Positions 34,461-43,284 of a DNA stretch of 47,946 nucleotides are shown here, piece after piece. The DNA is taken from positions 635 to 48,580 of the forward strand of contig MENI01000061.1 in the NCBI GenBank assembly GCA_001768195.1, given 5' to 3'. Both the position numbers and the translations under genes were made by a program. The stretch's first letter is position 1; each line of letters starts with the position of its first letter. This stretch comes from Bacteroidetes bacterium GWA2_40_15 (GTDB lineage: Bacteria; Bacteroidota; Bacteroidia; Bacteroidales; VadinHA17). The notes beneath the pieces are model-generated. The model was not told the DNA's origin. It saw nothing but the letters and a program-made list of their open reading frames with translations, and did no database searches.

Positions 34461-35660
34461 ATGAAATATCTTATAAAAGAAATACTCCGTCACCGGTGGA
34501 GAACAATTGCGGGGATAAGCGGATATGCTATAGCAGTCCTTTTTATATTGCTGGTCGTTTCTGTCAGTATGACCAGTGAAAGAGATTCAGTCGGTATACT
34601 TAAATCAACAGGCACTCATTTTATTGTTTATATACCAAGCAGCAGTTCCTGTTGTTCTCCCACTGACAATGATGCATCAGATGGTTCCCTTACTGCTGAA
34701 GGCGGATATACAATGATGTTAAACAGCGATTTAATTTATTCCGTGCGGGAAATTCCCGGAGTGAAAGACGCTGCGCCGTATCTTTTATATAAGATCTTCG
34801 ACAGATACTACAATTGCAACATTTCGCTTGGAGGTATAGATACAAGTAGCATTGCTGCCAGGAACAATGTCTGTGCATCCACAAACCTGATAGAAGGAAG
34901 ATATCTGTCAGGAAATACAGATGAGGTTGTTGCTGAAGAATCTTTTGCAATGGCACATAAACTTTCAGTTGGAGATACTCTAAAAACATATGGAGGGAGG
35001 CTTGTCGTTGGCGGAATAGTAAACTCAGGCATTAAGCCAGGCAAAGCAGATCTTTATGCCCCGATTGAACATGTACGGACCATCCTGAAAGATAGTCTTA
35101 ACTGCATATCAACAGGTTTTGATATGAATATAATCGTGGTGGAAGTATCCGATGCAAGAATCCAGAACAGGGTAATAAGTCAGCTTAAGGAAAAGATGAG
35201 TTACCTTTCAGTATCAAGTTATAACTGTTATCAACCGGCAAGCGAAGTCATGTCAGTTATAGAAGGAACATCATCTGCCCTTTCCATTGTTATTTTTCTC
35301 TTCCTGATAATTTTTTCAGCCAAAACCCAGATAACTTCTCTTATGGAACGAATAAGGGAAATCGGTATTCTTAAATCACTTGGATGGTCCGACTCCAGAC
35401 TCAGCAGACAGATATTATCAATATCCCTTATTCAATCATTAATGGGAGCTTCACTTGGGATTATAATCGGATTAGGGATAATCAATCTGCTGAACCATTA
35501 TCAGATCAGGATTTTTAATTCACTTGAATTCTATTTTCAGCCGGATAAACTGCCTCTGCTATTGTATCTTTCACTGGCGGGAGCATTGATGGCAAGCATT
35601 TTCCCGATCATAAAGCTTCATCGTACAAAGGCTGGTGATATGATAAATAATTATTTTTAA
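34461..35660 (+). CDS. FtsX-type ABC transporter permease (MacB-like)
   Basis: The 399-residue protein has one N-terminal membrane helix, a large periplasmic MacB-core domain (about 40-265) and three C-terminal helices of the FtsX fold, with ERIREIGILKSLGWSDSRL between the second and third helices. The periplasmic domain is unusual in cysteines: SSSSCCSPTD near residue 57, then NCN, NVCA, NCI and YNCY. FtsX-type transporters act as mechanotransmission or lipoprotein/efflux machines rather than importers. The partner ATPase is encoded 36 bases downstream. Confidence 0.88.
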   Translation: MKYLIKEILRHRWRTIAGISGYAIAVLFILLVVSVSMTSERDSVGILKSTGTHFIVYIPSSSSCCSPTDNDASDGSLTAEGGYTMMLNSDLIYSVREIPGVKDAAPYLLYKIFDRYYNCNISLGGIDTSSIAARNNVCASTNLIEGRYLSGNTDEVVAEESFAMAHKLSVGDTLKTYGGRLVVGGIVNSGIKPGKADLYAPIEHVRTILKDSLNCISTGFDMNIIVVEVSDARIQNRVISQLKEKMSYLSVSSYNCYQPASEVMSVIEGTSSALSIVIFLFLIIFSAKTQITSLMERIREIGILKSLGWSDSRLSRQILSISLIQSLMGASLGIIIGLGIINLLNHYQIRIFNSLEFYFQPDKLPLLLYLSLAGALMASIFPIIKLHRTKAGDMINNYF

Positions 35661-35696
35661 TTACTATTCCTGAAAAATATTTACTCTATACTAACA

Positions 35697-36374
35697 ATGA
35701 GCAATCCTTATATTGAATGCTTATCTCTGAGTAAACAATACTCACGTAATAATCAAAGGTTTAGTGCCATTGATGACATCAGTCTCAAAATCAATCGTAA
35801 TGAAGCATTTCTTATAAAGGGTCGCTCCGGTGCGGGAAAATCAACCCTATTGAACCTTATGTGCGGACTGGTCAGGCCCACAGGCGGCAAAGTATTTATT
35901 AACGGCATCTGTATAACCGACTTGCCAAATGATTCGCTCAGCAATGTTTTATTGAATGATATAGGAATAATATTTCAGAGTTTCAATCTGCTTCCCACTT
36001 ATAATATTTATGAGAATATTGAGATAGCCCTTGTTCCAAAGAAGTTGAACAGGGAAATGGTTCAGGGAATCATTATATCGTATCTGGAGCAGTTTGATCT
36101 GAAGGATAAAGCACATCTTTTGCCATCAGAACTGAGCGTCGGGCAACAGCAGAAGGTTGCAATTATAAGAACCCTTGTGAAGGAGCCATCTGTTATTTTT
36201 GCAGATGAACCAACAGGTTCTGTGGATGAAATTTCTGCTTCAGAAATATTGGAACATCTCATTAATCTTAAAATGCATAAGCAGGTAACTCTTGTAATGG
36301 CTTCACATGGTAACATACCCGATAAAATTGCTGACAGGATAATTGAAATTGAAAACGGCAGAATAAAAAAATAA
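35697..36374 (+). CDS. ABC transporter ATP-binding protein (LolD/MacB type)
   Basis: The 225-residue ATPase has Walker A GRSGAGKST, Q-loop IIFQSFNLLP, signature LSVGQQQKVAIIRT (LSGGQ with one change), Walker B VIFADEPTGSVD and switch histidine ASHG. It belongs to the family that drives FtsX-fold permeases and should form the motor for the permease encoded just upstream. The gene is followed 52 bases later by the GH92 gene. Confidence 0.9.
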   Translation: MSNPYIECLSLSKQYSRNNQRFSAIDDISLKINRNEAFLIKGRSGAGKSTLLNLMCGLVRPTGGKVFINGICITDLPNDSLSNVLLNDIGIIFQSFNLLPTYNIYENIEIALVPKKLNREMVQGIIISYLEQFDLKDKAHLLPSELSVGQQQKVAIIRTLVKEPSVIFADEPTGSVDEISASEILEHLINLKMHKQVTLVMASHGNIPDKIADRIIEIENGRIKK

Positions 36375-36426
36375 TATTCATCATTCTTTGTTTTACTTTA
36401 TCGCTAAAATCTCTAAATCAAAAACA

Positions 36427-38634
36427 ATGTCAAAATACGTTCCTCTTTTTGCAATTTGTACCTTGTTTCTTGTTTCCTGTGCCGGAAATAATAACAATGA
36501 AAAAATGCCACAGCGTCTGACAGATTTCGTAGATCCCTTCATCGGAACTGCCTTTCACGGACATACATATCCCGGAGCTGCCTGGCCTTTCGGGCAGATT
36601 CAGCTTAGTCCTGATAACGGAACCCAGGGCTGGGACTGGTGTTCAGGATACCATTATTCCGACAGCTTACTTGCCGGTTTCAGCCATCTCCACCTGAGCG
36701 GTACCGGAATAGGCGATCTTGCTGATATTTCGTTTCTGCCTGTCACAACCCCTGTTACATTCATTGATGGTGAAAGCAATGCTGACTTTGTTAAAAGATA
36801 TTCAGGTAAATACAACCATGATGAGGAGGAAGCATCTCCCGGTTATTATTCCGTCACTCTGCAGAACAATGGTGTAAAGGCAGAGCTGACAGTAACTGAA
36901 AGAGCAGGTCTTCACAGATATACATTTCCCGAAACGGGGGAGAAGAATATTATCATTAACCTCGGGTTTGCAATAAACTGGGATAAGCCTTATAAAACCG
37001 ACATAACTGTTGTTGATAATCACCTGGTTACAGGAACCCGGCTCTCAACAGGATGGGCGAAGGACCAGCATGTCTATTTCGCTGTCAGGTTTTCTGCTCC
37101 ATTATCAAATGCTGTTGTCGGAAATGCAGGAGGAGAAGGAAGAACAGTTGGGGTTATTTCATTCTCCAACAGTCTGGTTCTGGCTAAGATTGGCATATCT
37201 TCAGTTAGCATTGAGAATGCAATCGCCAATCTTGATGCATCGCTTCCGGGTTGGGACTTTGAAGCAACACGGCAGTCAGCATCAGATGCCTGGGAAAAAG
37301 AGCTTTCCAAAATAACCATAACTTCTGCAGATGCAGATCAGAAAAAGATCTTTTATACATCTTCTTATCATACAATGGTAGCCCCGGCTCTGTTCTCCGA
37401 CATGAATGGCCAGTTTAAGGGTCTTAACGGTGATATTCAGAAAGCGGAGGGATATAAAAGATATACAGTTTTTTCATTATGGGATACCTACCGGGCCCTG
37501 CATCCGCTCTTCACCATTACAGAGCAGACAAGGGTGAACGATATGGTTAAATCGATGCTTGATCATTATAAGCAATGCGGTATTTTACCTGTATGGGAAC
37601 TCGAGGGTAATGAGACATTCTGCATGGTCGGAAACCATTCCATATCGGTAATAGCAGAAGCCATCCTCAAGGGTATAGGCGATTTTGATAAGGAGCTTGC
37701 ATACGAAGCGATGAAAGCAACATCTTTCAATGATCGTGATGGTATGGGCCTGTATGACAAACTCGGGTATAAGCCTGCCGATAAGGTGCCGCAATCAGTT
37801 GCCAAATCACTTGAAGTAGCAGTTGATGACTGGGCTGTGGCAGCAGTTGCCAGAAAACTTGGAAAAACCGAAGATGCCGAATATTTCTTTAAACGATCTG
37901 AGAGCTATCGTCAGTATTTTGATAAGGAGACCGGCTTTATGCGCGGAAAACTAAGCAACGGAAAATGGACTACACCGTTCGATCCGGTTTTCTCAAAACA
38001 TGAAGGGAGCGATTATACTGAAGGCAATGCCTGGCAGTATGTCTGGATTGTGCCTCACAATGTCGATGGTCTTATGTCGTTATTTGGAGGAGAGGAGCCT
38101 TTTGCCGAAAAGCTTGACCAGTTGTTTAAAGTAGAACAGGGCGTTGCCGGAGAAGAGGCCTCTCCTGACATTTCAGGTCTGATCGGAGCTTATGCTCACG
38201 GTAATGAACCGGGACATCATACAACTTTCCTGTTTAATTTCTGCGGCAGACCATGGCGAACACAGGAACTTAACCGCCAGATACAGACAACAATGTACTC
38301 AACAGCACCCGACGGATTATGCGGTAATGAGGATTGCGGACAGATGTCGGCATGGTACATATTCAGTGCTATCGGGATCTACCCCGTAAATCCCTCCGAT
38401 CTGAAATATCAGTTCGGCTCTCCGATAGTACAGGAGGCAAAAATTGAAACAGGTCCCGGAAAGTTCTTTATTGTGAAGGCACCGCTGGCTTCAAATGAAA
38501 ATAAATACATCCAGGAGGTAAAGCTTAACGGAGAGGTTCTGAACCGGTCATATATTACACATGAGGAGATAATGAGCGGTAGTATCCTCGAATTTACAAT
38601 GAGTTCAGTCCCGAATATGAATCTTTTTAAGTAG
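36427..38634 (+). CDS. GH92 alpha-mannosidase lipoprotein
   Basis: From ATG 36427 the product has 735 residues and a lipoprotein signal (LFLVSC); an in-frame ATG at 36388 would misplace the signal. GH92 marks are unmistakable: VDPFIGTAFHGHTYPGAAWP, FGQIQLSPDNGTQGWDWCSG, WELEGNETFCMVGNHSI, and GLCGNEDCGQMSAWYIFSAI. GH92 enzymes are calcium-dependent exo-alpha-mannosidases acting on alpha-1,2, -1,3, -1,4, -1,6 or mannosyl-phosphate linkages. The linkage preference cannot be read from the sequence. It implies mannose in the glycan processed by this locus. Confidence 0.95.
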   Translation: MSKYVPLFAICTLFLVSCAGNNNNEKMPQRLTDFVDPFIGTAFHGHTYPGAAWPFGQIQLSPDNGTQGWDWCSGYHYSDSLLAGFSHLHLSGTGIGDLADISFLPVTTPVTFIDGESNADFVKRYSGKYNHDEEEASPGYYSVTLQNNGVKAELTVTERAGLHRYTFPETGEKNIIINLGFAINWDKPYKTDITVVDNHLVTGTRLSTGWAKDQHVYFAVRFSAPLSNAVVGNAGGEGRTVGVISFSNSLVLAKIGISSVSIENAIANLDASLPGWDFEATRQSASDAWEKELSKITITSADADQKKIFYTSSYHTMVAPALFSDMNGQFKGLNGDIQKAEGYKRYTVFSLWDTYRALHPLFTITEQTRVNDMVKSMLDHYKQCGILPVWELEGNETFCMVGNHSISVIAEAILKGIGDFDKELAYEAMKATSFNDRDGMGLYDKLGYKPADKVPQSVAKSLEVAVDDWAVAAVARKLGKTEDAEYFFKRSESYRQYFDKETGFMRGKLSNGKWTTPFDPVFSKHEGSDYTEGNAWQYVWIVPHNVDGLMSLFGGEEPFAEKLDQLFKVEQGVAGEEASPDISGLIGAYAHGNEPGHHTTFLFNFCGRPWRTQELNRQIQTTMYSTAPDGLCGNEDCGQMSAWYIFSAIGIYPVNPSDLKYQFGSPIVQEAKIETGPGKFFIVKAPLASNENKYIQEVKLNGEVLNRSYITHEEIMSGSILEFTMSSVPNMNLFK

Positions 38635-38710
38635 GTGCAGAGCACCGAGATATTTGTAGAAATAAAGGTTAATTAGCGGTTTTAAGGTGCAGAGCACCGG
38701 AATATTTATA
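38633..38710 (+). repeat. Direct repeat pair with GGTGCAGAGCACC hairpin
   Basis: AGGTGCAGAGCACCG followed by a near-identical rATATTTrTA stretch occurs at 38633-38658 and 38685-38710, a 26-base repeat with a 26-base gap. Each copy contains the palindrome GGTGC-AGA-GCACC. The first copy overlaps the GH92 stop codon and the second ends just before the GH28 ATG at 38714. Confidence 0.9.
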
Positions 38711-38713
38711 CCT

Positions 38714-39679
38714 ATGATAAAGAGCATTTTGTTCTCCCTATTCTTTGCATTGGCATCTTTAACACTAAATGCATCTGTATATAATGTGATGGATTTTGGT
38801 GCTATAAACAATAACCTTCTTATTCCAAACAGCGATGGAATTGATATTATTTCCAGCAGCAATGTCAATTTATCTGATTGTATTATAACCTGTGGTGATG
38901 ATTGCATTGTACTTGCAGGTTATGCTCATCACTTCGGCGACCCTGGCTTCAAAGATATCTTAAAACCATCGCAGAATATAAATGTATCGAACTGCATACT
39001 TCAGTCCCGCTCAAGCGGAATCCGTATCGGAGGATGGGATCAGAATCATATGTCGAATTACAACTTTGACAATATTACTATATTCGATTCCAACTGTGGT
39101 ATAAACATAACTGTAAGGGATTCGGGTTCAGTGCAGAATGTCAATTTTACAAATATCCGTATTGAAACTCGTATGCATACCGGTGACTGGTGGGGGAATG
39201 GGGAACCGATAAAAATTTCAGCTCTGCGGGGTGTACCTGACAGCCCGATCGGGATTATTAAGAATATTCACTTTAACAACATAACCTGCAGGGGAGAGAA
39301 TGCGATAATTATGTATGCATCTGAAGAGACAAAACTGGAGAATATCTATTTCACCAATTTTGATTTTATTTTACGGAAGAGTGCTCTGGAGAAAGTCAGC
39401 GGAGGCAATTTTGACCTTAGACCGAATACAGTAGCAGGAAAGGAGATTTATAAAGCAAATGTCCCTGTAATCTATATTGAGAATGCCGGAAATATCTATT
39501 TTAATCAGGGAAGTGTAACCTGGGACGGTGTGGAAGAACCTCATTATACTTATGCAATTGAAGCTGTCAGAGTCAATAATATGAAGCTGAACAATATGAC
39601 AGCATATCCATCTCCTTCGAATCCAAAACTCAAGGCAATATCATTAAAATCGTGTACTGATGTTTCAGGCATTTTTTGA
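38714..39679 (+). CDS. GH28-family (polygalacturonase-like) protein with internal deletion
   Basis: From ATG 38714 the product has 321 residues, against 450 or more for most exported GH28 enzymes of Bacteroidota. It opens normally (signal, then SVYNVMDFGA) but jumps after about residue 34 straight to the catalytic face: NSDGID at 39-44 and CGDDCIVL at 60-67 (Asp62/Asp63), then SRSSGIRIGGWD near 98-109. The N-terminal rungs of the beta-helix, around 100-150 residues, are missing without loss of frame. The canonical GHG and RIK motifs are not clear. It may be an inactive remnant or a shortened enzyme; a pectin or rhamnogalacturonan role is therefore uncertain. Confidence 0.75.
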   Translation: MIKSILFSLFFALASLTLNASVYNVMDFGAINNNLLIPNSDGIDIISSSNVNLSDCIITCGDDCIVLAGYAHHFGDPGFKDILKPSQNINVSNCILQSRSSGIRIGGWDQNHMSNYNFDNITIFDSNCGINITVRDSGSVQNVNFTNIRIETRMHTGDWWGNGEPIKISALRGVPDSPIGIIKNIHFNNITCRGENAIIMYASEETKLENIYFTNFDFILRKSALEKVSGGNFDLRPNTVAGKEIYKANVPVIYIENAGNIYFNQGSVTWDGVEEPHYTYAIEAVRVNNMKLNNMTAYPSPSNPKLKAISLKSCTDVSGIF

Positions 39680-39713
39680 TGAATATTTCTTACTTTTAGA
39701 GAAATAACTGTAA

Positions 39714-40802
39714 ATGGCCCGGAATATTTACCTCGTCACAAACCGTACACACATCGATAAAGCATCTTTTCCTGTGATTGATGCTCATAACCACCTGTGG
39801 GGCAACTGGCAGGTCGACAGGGTAATTAAGACAATGGATGAGGTTGGCGTTGCAAGCTATTGCGATGTTACCGGCAATGTTATGATTGAATTTGGTGGTG
39901 GTGGTTACAGGATCAAACCTGGTGATATGGCTGGTTTCCTTGAGAACTGCTCTCTTAAGTATCCGGACAGGTTTTACTGCTTCACAATGTCCGGTTTTGC
40001 CCATCCCGCTGATGAACCGCTATTTACAGACCACCGCCGGTTTGTTGATGAATGTATTCTGACACTCAATGATCATGTCCGCCAGGGAGCAAAAGGCCTT
40101 AAAATACTTAAGGAGCTTGGATTGCATTACCGCGACTCTTCCGGAGAACTCATAAACTGCGATGACGATCGTCTTGCTCCGATATGGGAGGAGGCAGGCA
40201 GATTAAAAATACCAGTACTTATCCACCAGGCTGATCCTTCAGGTTTCTTTGAACCTGTGAATCGTGAAAATGAACACTATGAGTCATTGATTAAGTTCCC
40301 CTCCTGGAGTTTCTCCGATCCGAAATTTCCACGGAAGATCGATCTTTTGAAAAGGCGCGATGACCTTGTGAAGAAACATCCGGATACAACTTTTATTCTT
40401 CCGCATTTCGCCAACTATGCCGAAAACATTAATTATGTGTCAGACTTTCTTGATGAATGTCCTAATGCTTACATAGATTTCTCAGCACGGCTTGATGAGC
40501 TTGGCCGTCAGCCATATAGTGCCAGAGAATTTTTTATACGTCATCAGAACCGTATCATTTTTGGTTCGGATATGCCTGCAAATATTGACAGTTCGGCAGA
40601 GATGTACCGTACCTATTTCAGATTTCTGGAGACTTATGATGAGTCATTTTATTCGCCCGATTACGACGGAACTTTTGAAAGAGCAAGATGGCCGATATGT
40701 GGGATCGGACTGCCGAAAGAGGTACTTAAAAAGATATATTTTGAGAATATAATCAAAATAATTCCTTCACTTGGTTCTGTTAATAATTTCACATTAAAAT
40801 AA
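39714..40802 (+). CDS. Amidohydrolase (amidohydrolase 2 family)
   Basis: The 362-residue protein has no signal peptide and shows an amidohydrolase TIM barrel: VIDAHNHLWGNW with metal ligands His25 and His27, GAKGLKILKELGLHYRD, KIPVLIHQADPSGFF, FILPHFAN, and RIIFGSDMPAN with the catalytic Asp. The family includes sugar-lactone hydrolases, decarboxylases and other C-O or C-N hydrolases. Between glycosidase genes and the isomerase (seven bases downstream), a role on a sugar lactone or related intermediate is a guess from context. Confidence 0.8.
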   Translation: MARNIYLVTNRTHIDKASFPVIDAHNHLWGNWQVDRVIKTMDEVGVASYCDVTGNVMIEFGGGGYRIKPGDMAGFLENCSLKYPDRFYCFTMSGFAHPADEPLFTDHRRFVDECILTLNDHVRQGAKGLKILKELGLHYRDSSGELINCDDDRLAPIWEEAGRLKIPVLIHQADPSGFFEPVNRENEHYESLIKFPSWSFSDPKFPRKIDLLKRRDDLVKKHPDTTFILPHFANYAENINYVSDFLDECPNAYIDFSARLDELGRQPYSAREFFIRHQNRIIFGSDMPANIDSSAEMYRTYFRFLETYDESFYSPDYDGTFERARWPICGIGLPKEVLKKIYFENIIKIIPSLGSVNNFTLK

Positions 40803-40809
40803 AATATCT

Positions 40810-42192
40810 ATGATCAAAACAAAAATCGGTTTTATAGTTTATGGAGTTCATAAAGATGGTCTTAAAGATCCTATGGGTGATACTTTTGTAGATAGTAAGA
40901 TTGTTTCAGAAGCAAAAAAGGCATTAAAGAGCAGCGGACTTGATCTGATTGAATACGACATTGTGATTGCTTCCAAAAAAGAAGCACGGCAATGTTTCGA
41001 TAAGTTTAAGAAAATGAACGACATCGATGCTATTGTCCTCTTTTCCGGTACATGGGTATGGGCAGCCCACATGATTGCTGCAATCCGCGATTTTGCTACC
41101 ACATCAAAAGGAATTGTGCTTTGGACAAATCCGGGAAGTCAGGGTTGGAGACCCGTAGGCGGGCTGGTAATGCAGGGAGCTTTAAAAGAGATCGGGCTGA
41201 AGCACAGGTTTGTTTACGGTAGTTCAAAAGATCCGAAGGAGGTTGAAAAGGTTGTTTCATATTGCCGTGCGAGTGCTATGAAAAACAGCCTGAACATGAG
41301 CACCATAGGTACATTCGGAGGAAGGGGCATGGGACAGACATGCGGCGCTGCCGATCCGTCACAATGGATGAAAATGTTCGGACTTGATATTGATTCAAGA
41401 GATACATCAGAACTGCTTGACACAGCTAAAAAGATTACAAAATCCGAAATAGCTGAAGCAAAGAAGAGGATACAGAAACTTTTTGCAAAACCAATTCCTG
41501 AAAATGAACAGGCAGAAAAATCAATTCGTCTCTACCTTGCAATAAAGAAACTTATAAAGAAGAGTGAGTGGAATTTTTACACGATTCAGTCTTTTCCCGG
41601 GCTTGGCGATGAATACAGTGCAACCTGTTTTGCACAGAGCATGATGCTTGAGGATGGTATGGGAACGTCTACACTTGGAGACTTCAATACGGCTCTTACT
41701 GTCAAATGCCTTACAGATCTTAGCCAGGAACCGGTATATTATGGTGATCTGCAGCATATCGACAAGACAAATAATGAGATCAAGATTATCGGCGATGGAG
41801 CCTGCCCGCCATCCCTGGCCGGAAAGCTGGGCCCTGCAGGATTTGCTGAACACGGTATTCCCACTGAAGGTGAGGCCGGAGGTATCTCAGTTGACCTTGT
41901 CTGTAAAGCAGGAGAGGGTGTGCTGGCCCGACTTGGAAGAAATGACGGGCAGTTCGAAATGGTTATTACACGCTGTACCATTTTTGAACCTCCCAAAAAT
42001 CAGATTGAGAAACGCCGTCTCGAGTGCGGAATCCCCTTCTGGCCTCATGGCTTTGTTAAGGCGCATTGCGATTTAGAAGCCCTGCTGCAGGCATGGAACA
42101 ATGAATATGCATGTCTCGGTTATGGAGCACATCTATATGAAGAGCTTAAAGCATTTTGTGAACTGACAGGGATTAAAGCAATAGCGCTATAA
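40810..42192 (+). CDS. L-fucose/L-arabinose isomerase family protein
   Basis: The 460-residue cytoplasmic protein has two Rossmann-like N-terminal domains (IKTKIGFIVYGVHKDGLKDP; DAIVLFSGTWVWAAHMIAAI) and the FucI-like C-terminal fold. Candidate metal ligands are Glu268 (GLGDEYS), Asp291 (TLGDFN) and His419 (FVKAHCD); the Glu-Asp spacing is close to that in L-fucose isomerase. Family members interconvert L-fucose/L-fuculose, D-arabinose/D-ribulose or L-arabinose/L-ribulose. The product would feed the kinase and aldolase encoded next. Confidence 0.85.
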   Translation: MIKTKIGFIVYGVHKDGLKDPMGDTFVDSKIVSEAKKALKSSGLDLIEYDIVIASKKEARQCFDKFKKMNDIDAIVLFSGTWVWAAHMIAAIRDFATTSKGIVLWTNPGSQGWRPVGGLVMQGALKEIGLKHRFVYGSSKDPKEVEKVVSYCRASAMKNSLNMSTIGTFGGRGMGQTCGAADPSQWMKMFGLDIDSRDTSELLDTAKKITKSEIAEAKKRIQKLFAKPIPENEQAEKSIRLYLAIKKLIKKSEWNFYTIQSFPGLGDEYSATCFAQSMMLEDGMGTSTLGDFNTALTVKCLTDLSQEPVYYGDLQHIDKTNNEIKIIGDGACPPSLAGKLGPAGFAEHGIPTEGEAGGISVDLVCKAGEGVLARLGRNDGQFEMVITRCTIFEPPKNQIEKRRLECGIPFWPHGFVKAHCDLEALLQAWNNEYACLGYGAHLYEELKAFCELTGIKAIAL

Positions 42193-42215
42193 GAGGCGAC
42201 AGGCTACAGGCAAAC

Positions 42216-42263
42216 ATAACATCATAACATCATAACATCATAACATCATAACATCATAACATA
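42216..42263 (+). repeat. 8-bp microsatellite (ATAACATC) before the aldolase gene
   Basis: Five perfect ATAACATC units (42216-42255) and one degenerate unit (ATAACATA) fill most of the 77-base gap between the isomerase and aldolase genes, ending six bases before the ATG at 42270. It is the third microsatellite of 7-8 bp period placed against a start codon in this window. Confidence 0.95.
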
Positions 42264-42269
42264 AACATA

Positions 42270-43274
42270 ATGTCTCTGATTCTCGAAAGACAACAAGTCC
42301 TTGATATTTATGAGGACGCTGCCAGCAGGAAGTGGGTTATTCCGACATTCAATTCAGAAAATCTTACAACAACAGAAGCTATTCTTTCCGGAGCACTTGA
42401 TTACAGCCATAAGATTGGCCGGCCTGATCTTCCTGTTACGATAGGTATTACAAACCAGTACAGCCATCGCTCCCAGTCGGTATACTATACTCATACACGT
42501 CTGTGGGATATTGGTCTTAAGCTGTTTATGGCTGATATCGAAGTGCTTACGTCGAAGGGATCTCCTTTTGAGAAACTCAATGTAATGATCCATCTTGACC
42601 ATACTCAATGGGACAGCGATAAGCCGTTGCTCGGGTGGGATATGAACAGATTCTCTATGATTATGTACGATGCATCCGCTTTGCCATTTGACGAGAATAT
42701 CAAACTGACCGCTGAGTTTATTGAAAAGTGTGGTAAAATAATAGTTATTGAAGGAGCATGCGATGAAATCGTAGATGCCACAGGAGATGAAAGAAGTGAT
42801 CTGACAACACCTGAACAGGCAGTAAAATATCTTAACCAGACAGGCGCTGACTTTATAGTGGCGAATCTGGGCACAGAACACCGGGCTAGTGCAGCCGATC
42901 TTAAGTATCACGGCGACCTTGCCAGGGAAATCAGTAAACTGACCGGGCCAAAACTTGTTCTTCATGGCACTTCATCGGTAAGTAATGATCAGGTCAGAAA
43001 CCTATATACCGATGGTATTGCAAAAGTCAATATCTGGACAATCCTTGAGCGGAACAGTGCGCCTGTATTGTTTGAAGATATGGTAAAAAATGCTGCAAAG
43101 GTAACCGGTAAAGAGAAGACTGAACAGATGATAAATGAAGCTCTTCTGGGTACCGGGGTCGAAAGATCTGCCAGGGCATCCCTTTCTCATTACACTACTG
43201 TCTACAGGCAGGATATAATATTTGGTGAGATGAAGAAGATTGTGCTCGATTATCTGAATCTCTGGTATATTTGA
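42270..43274 (+). CDS. Class II fructose-bisphosphate-type aldolase
   Basis: The 334-residue protein matches zinc-dependent class II FBA/GatY/KbaY aldolases. Seen: MIHLDHTQ with catalytic-type Asp110 and zinc ligand His111, IEGACDE (Glu161), NLGTEHR with His204, LHGTSSVSNDQVRN with His232 (LHGGSGI in typical FBA), and KVNIWT. These enzymes cleave ketose (bis)phosphates to DHAP and an aldehyde. The altered GTSSV phosphate loop and its place between an isomerase and an FGGY kinase suggest a ketose phosphate other than fructose 1,6-bisphosphate. Confidence 0.88.
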   Translation: MSLILERQQVLDIYEDAASRKWVIPTFNSENLTTTEAILSGALDYSHKIGRPDLPVTIGITNQYSHRSQSVYYTHTRLWDIGLKLFMADIEVLTSKGSPFEKLNVMIHLDHTQWDSDKPLLGWDMNRFSMIMYDASALPFDENIKLTAEFIEKCGKIIVIEGACDEIVDATGDERSDLTTPEQAVKYLNQTGADFIVANLGTEHRASAADLKYHGDLAREISKLTGPKLVLHGTSSVSNDQVRNLYTDGIAKVNIWTILERNSAPVLFEDMVKNAAKVTGKEKTEQMINEALLGTGVERSARASLSHYTTVYRQDIIFGEMKKIVLDYLNLWYI

Positions 43275-43284
43275 TCATTTGGAT

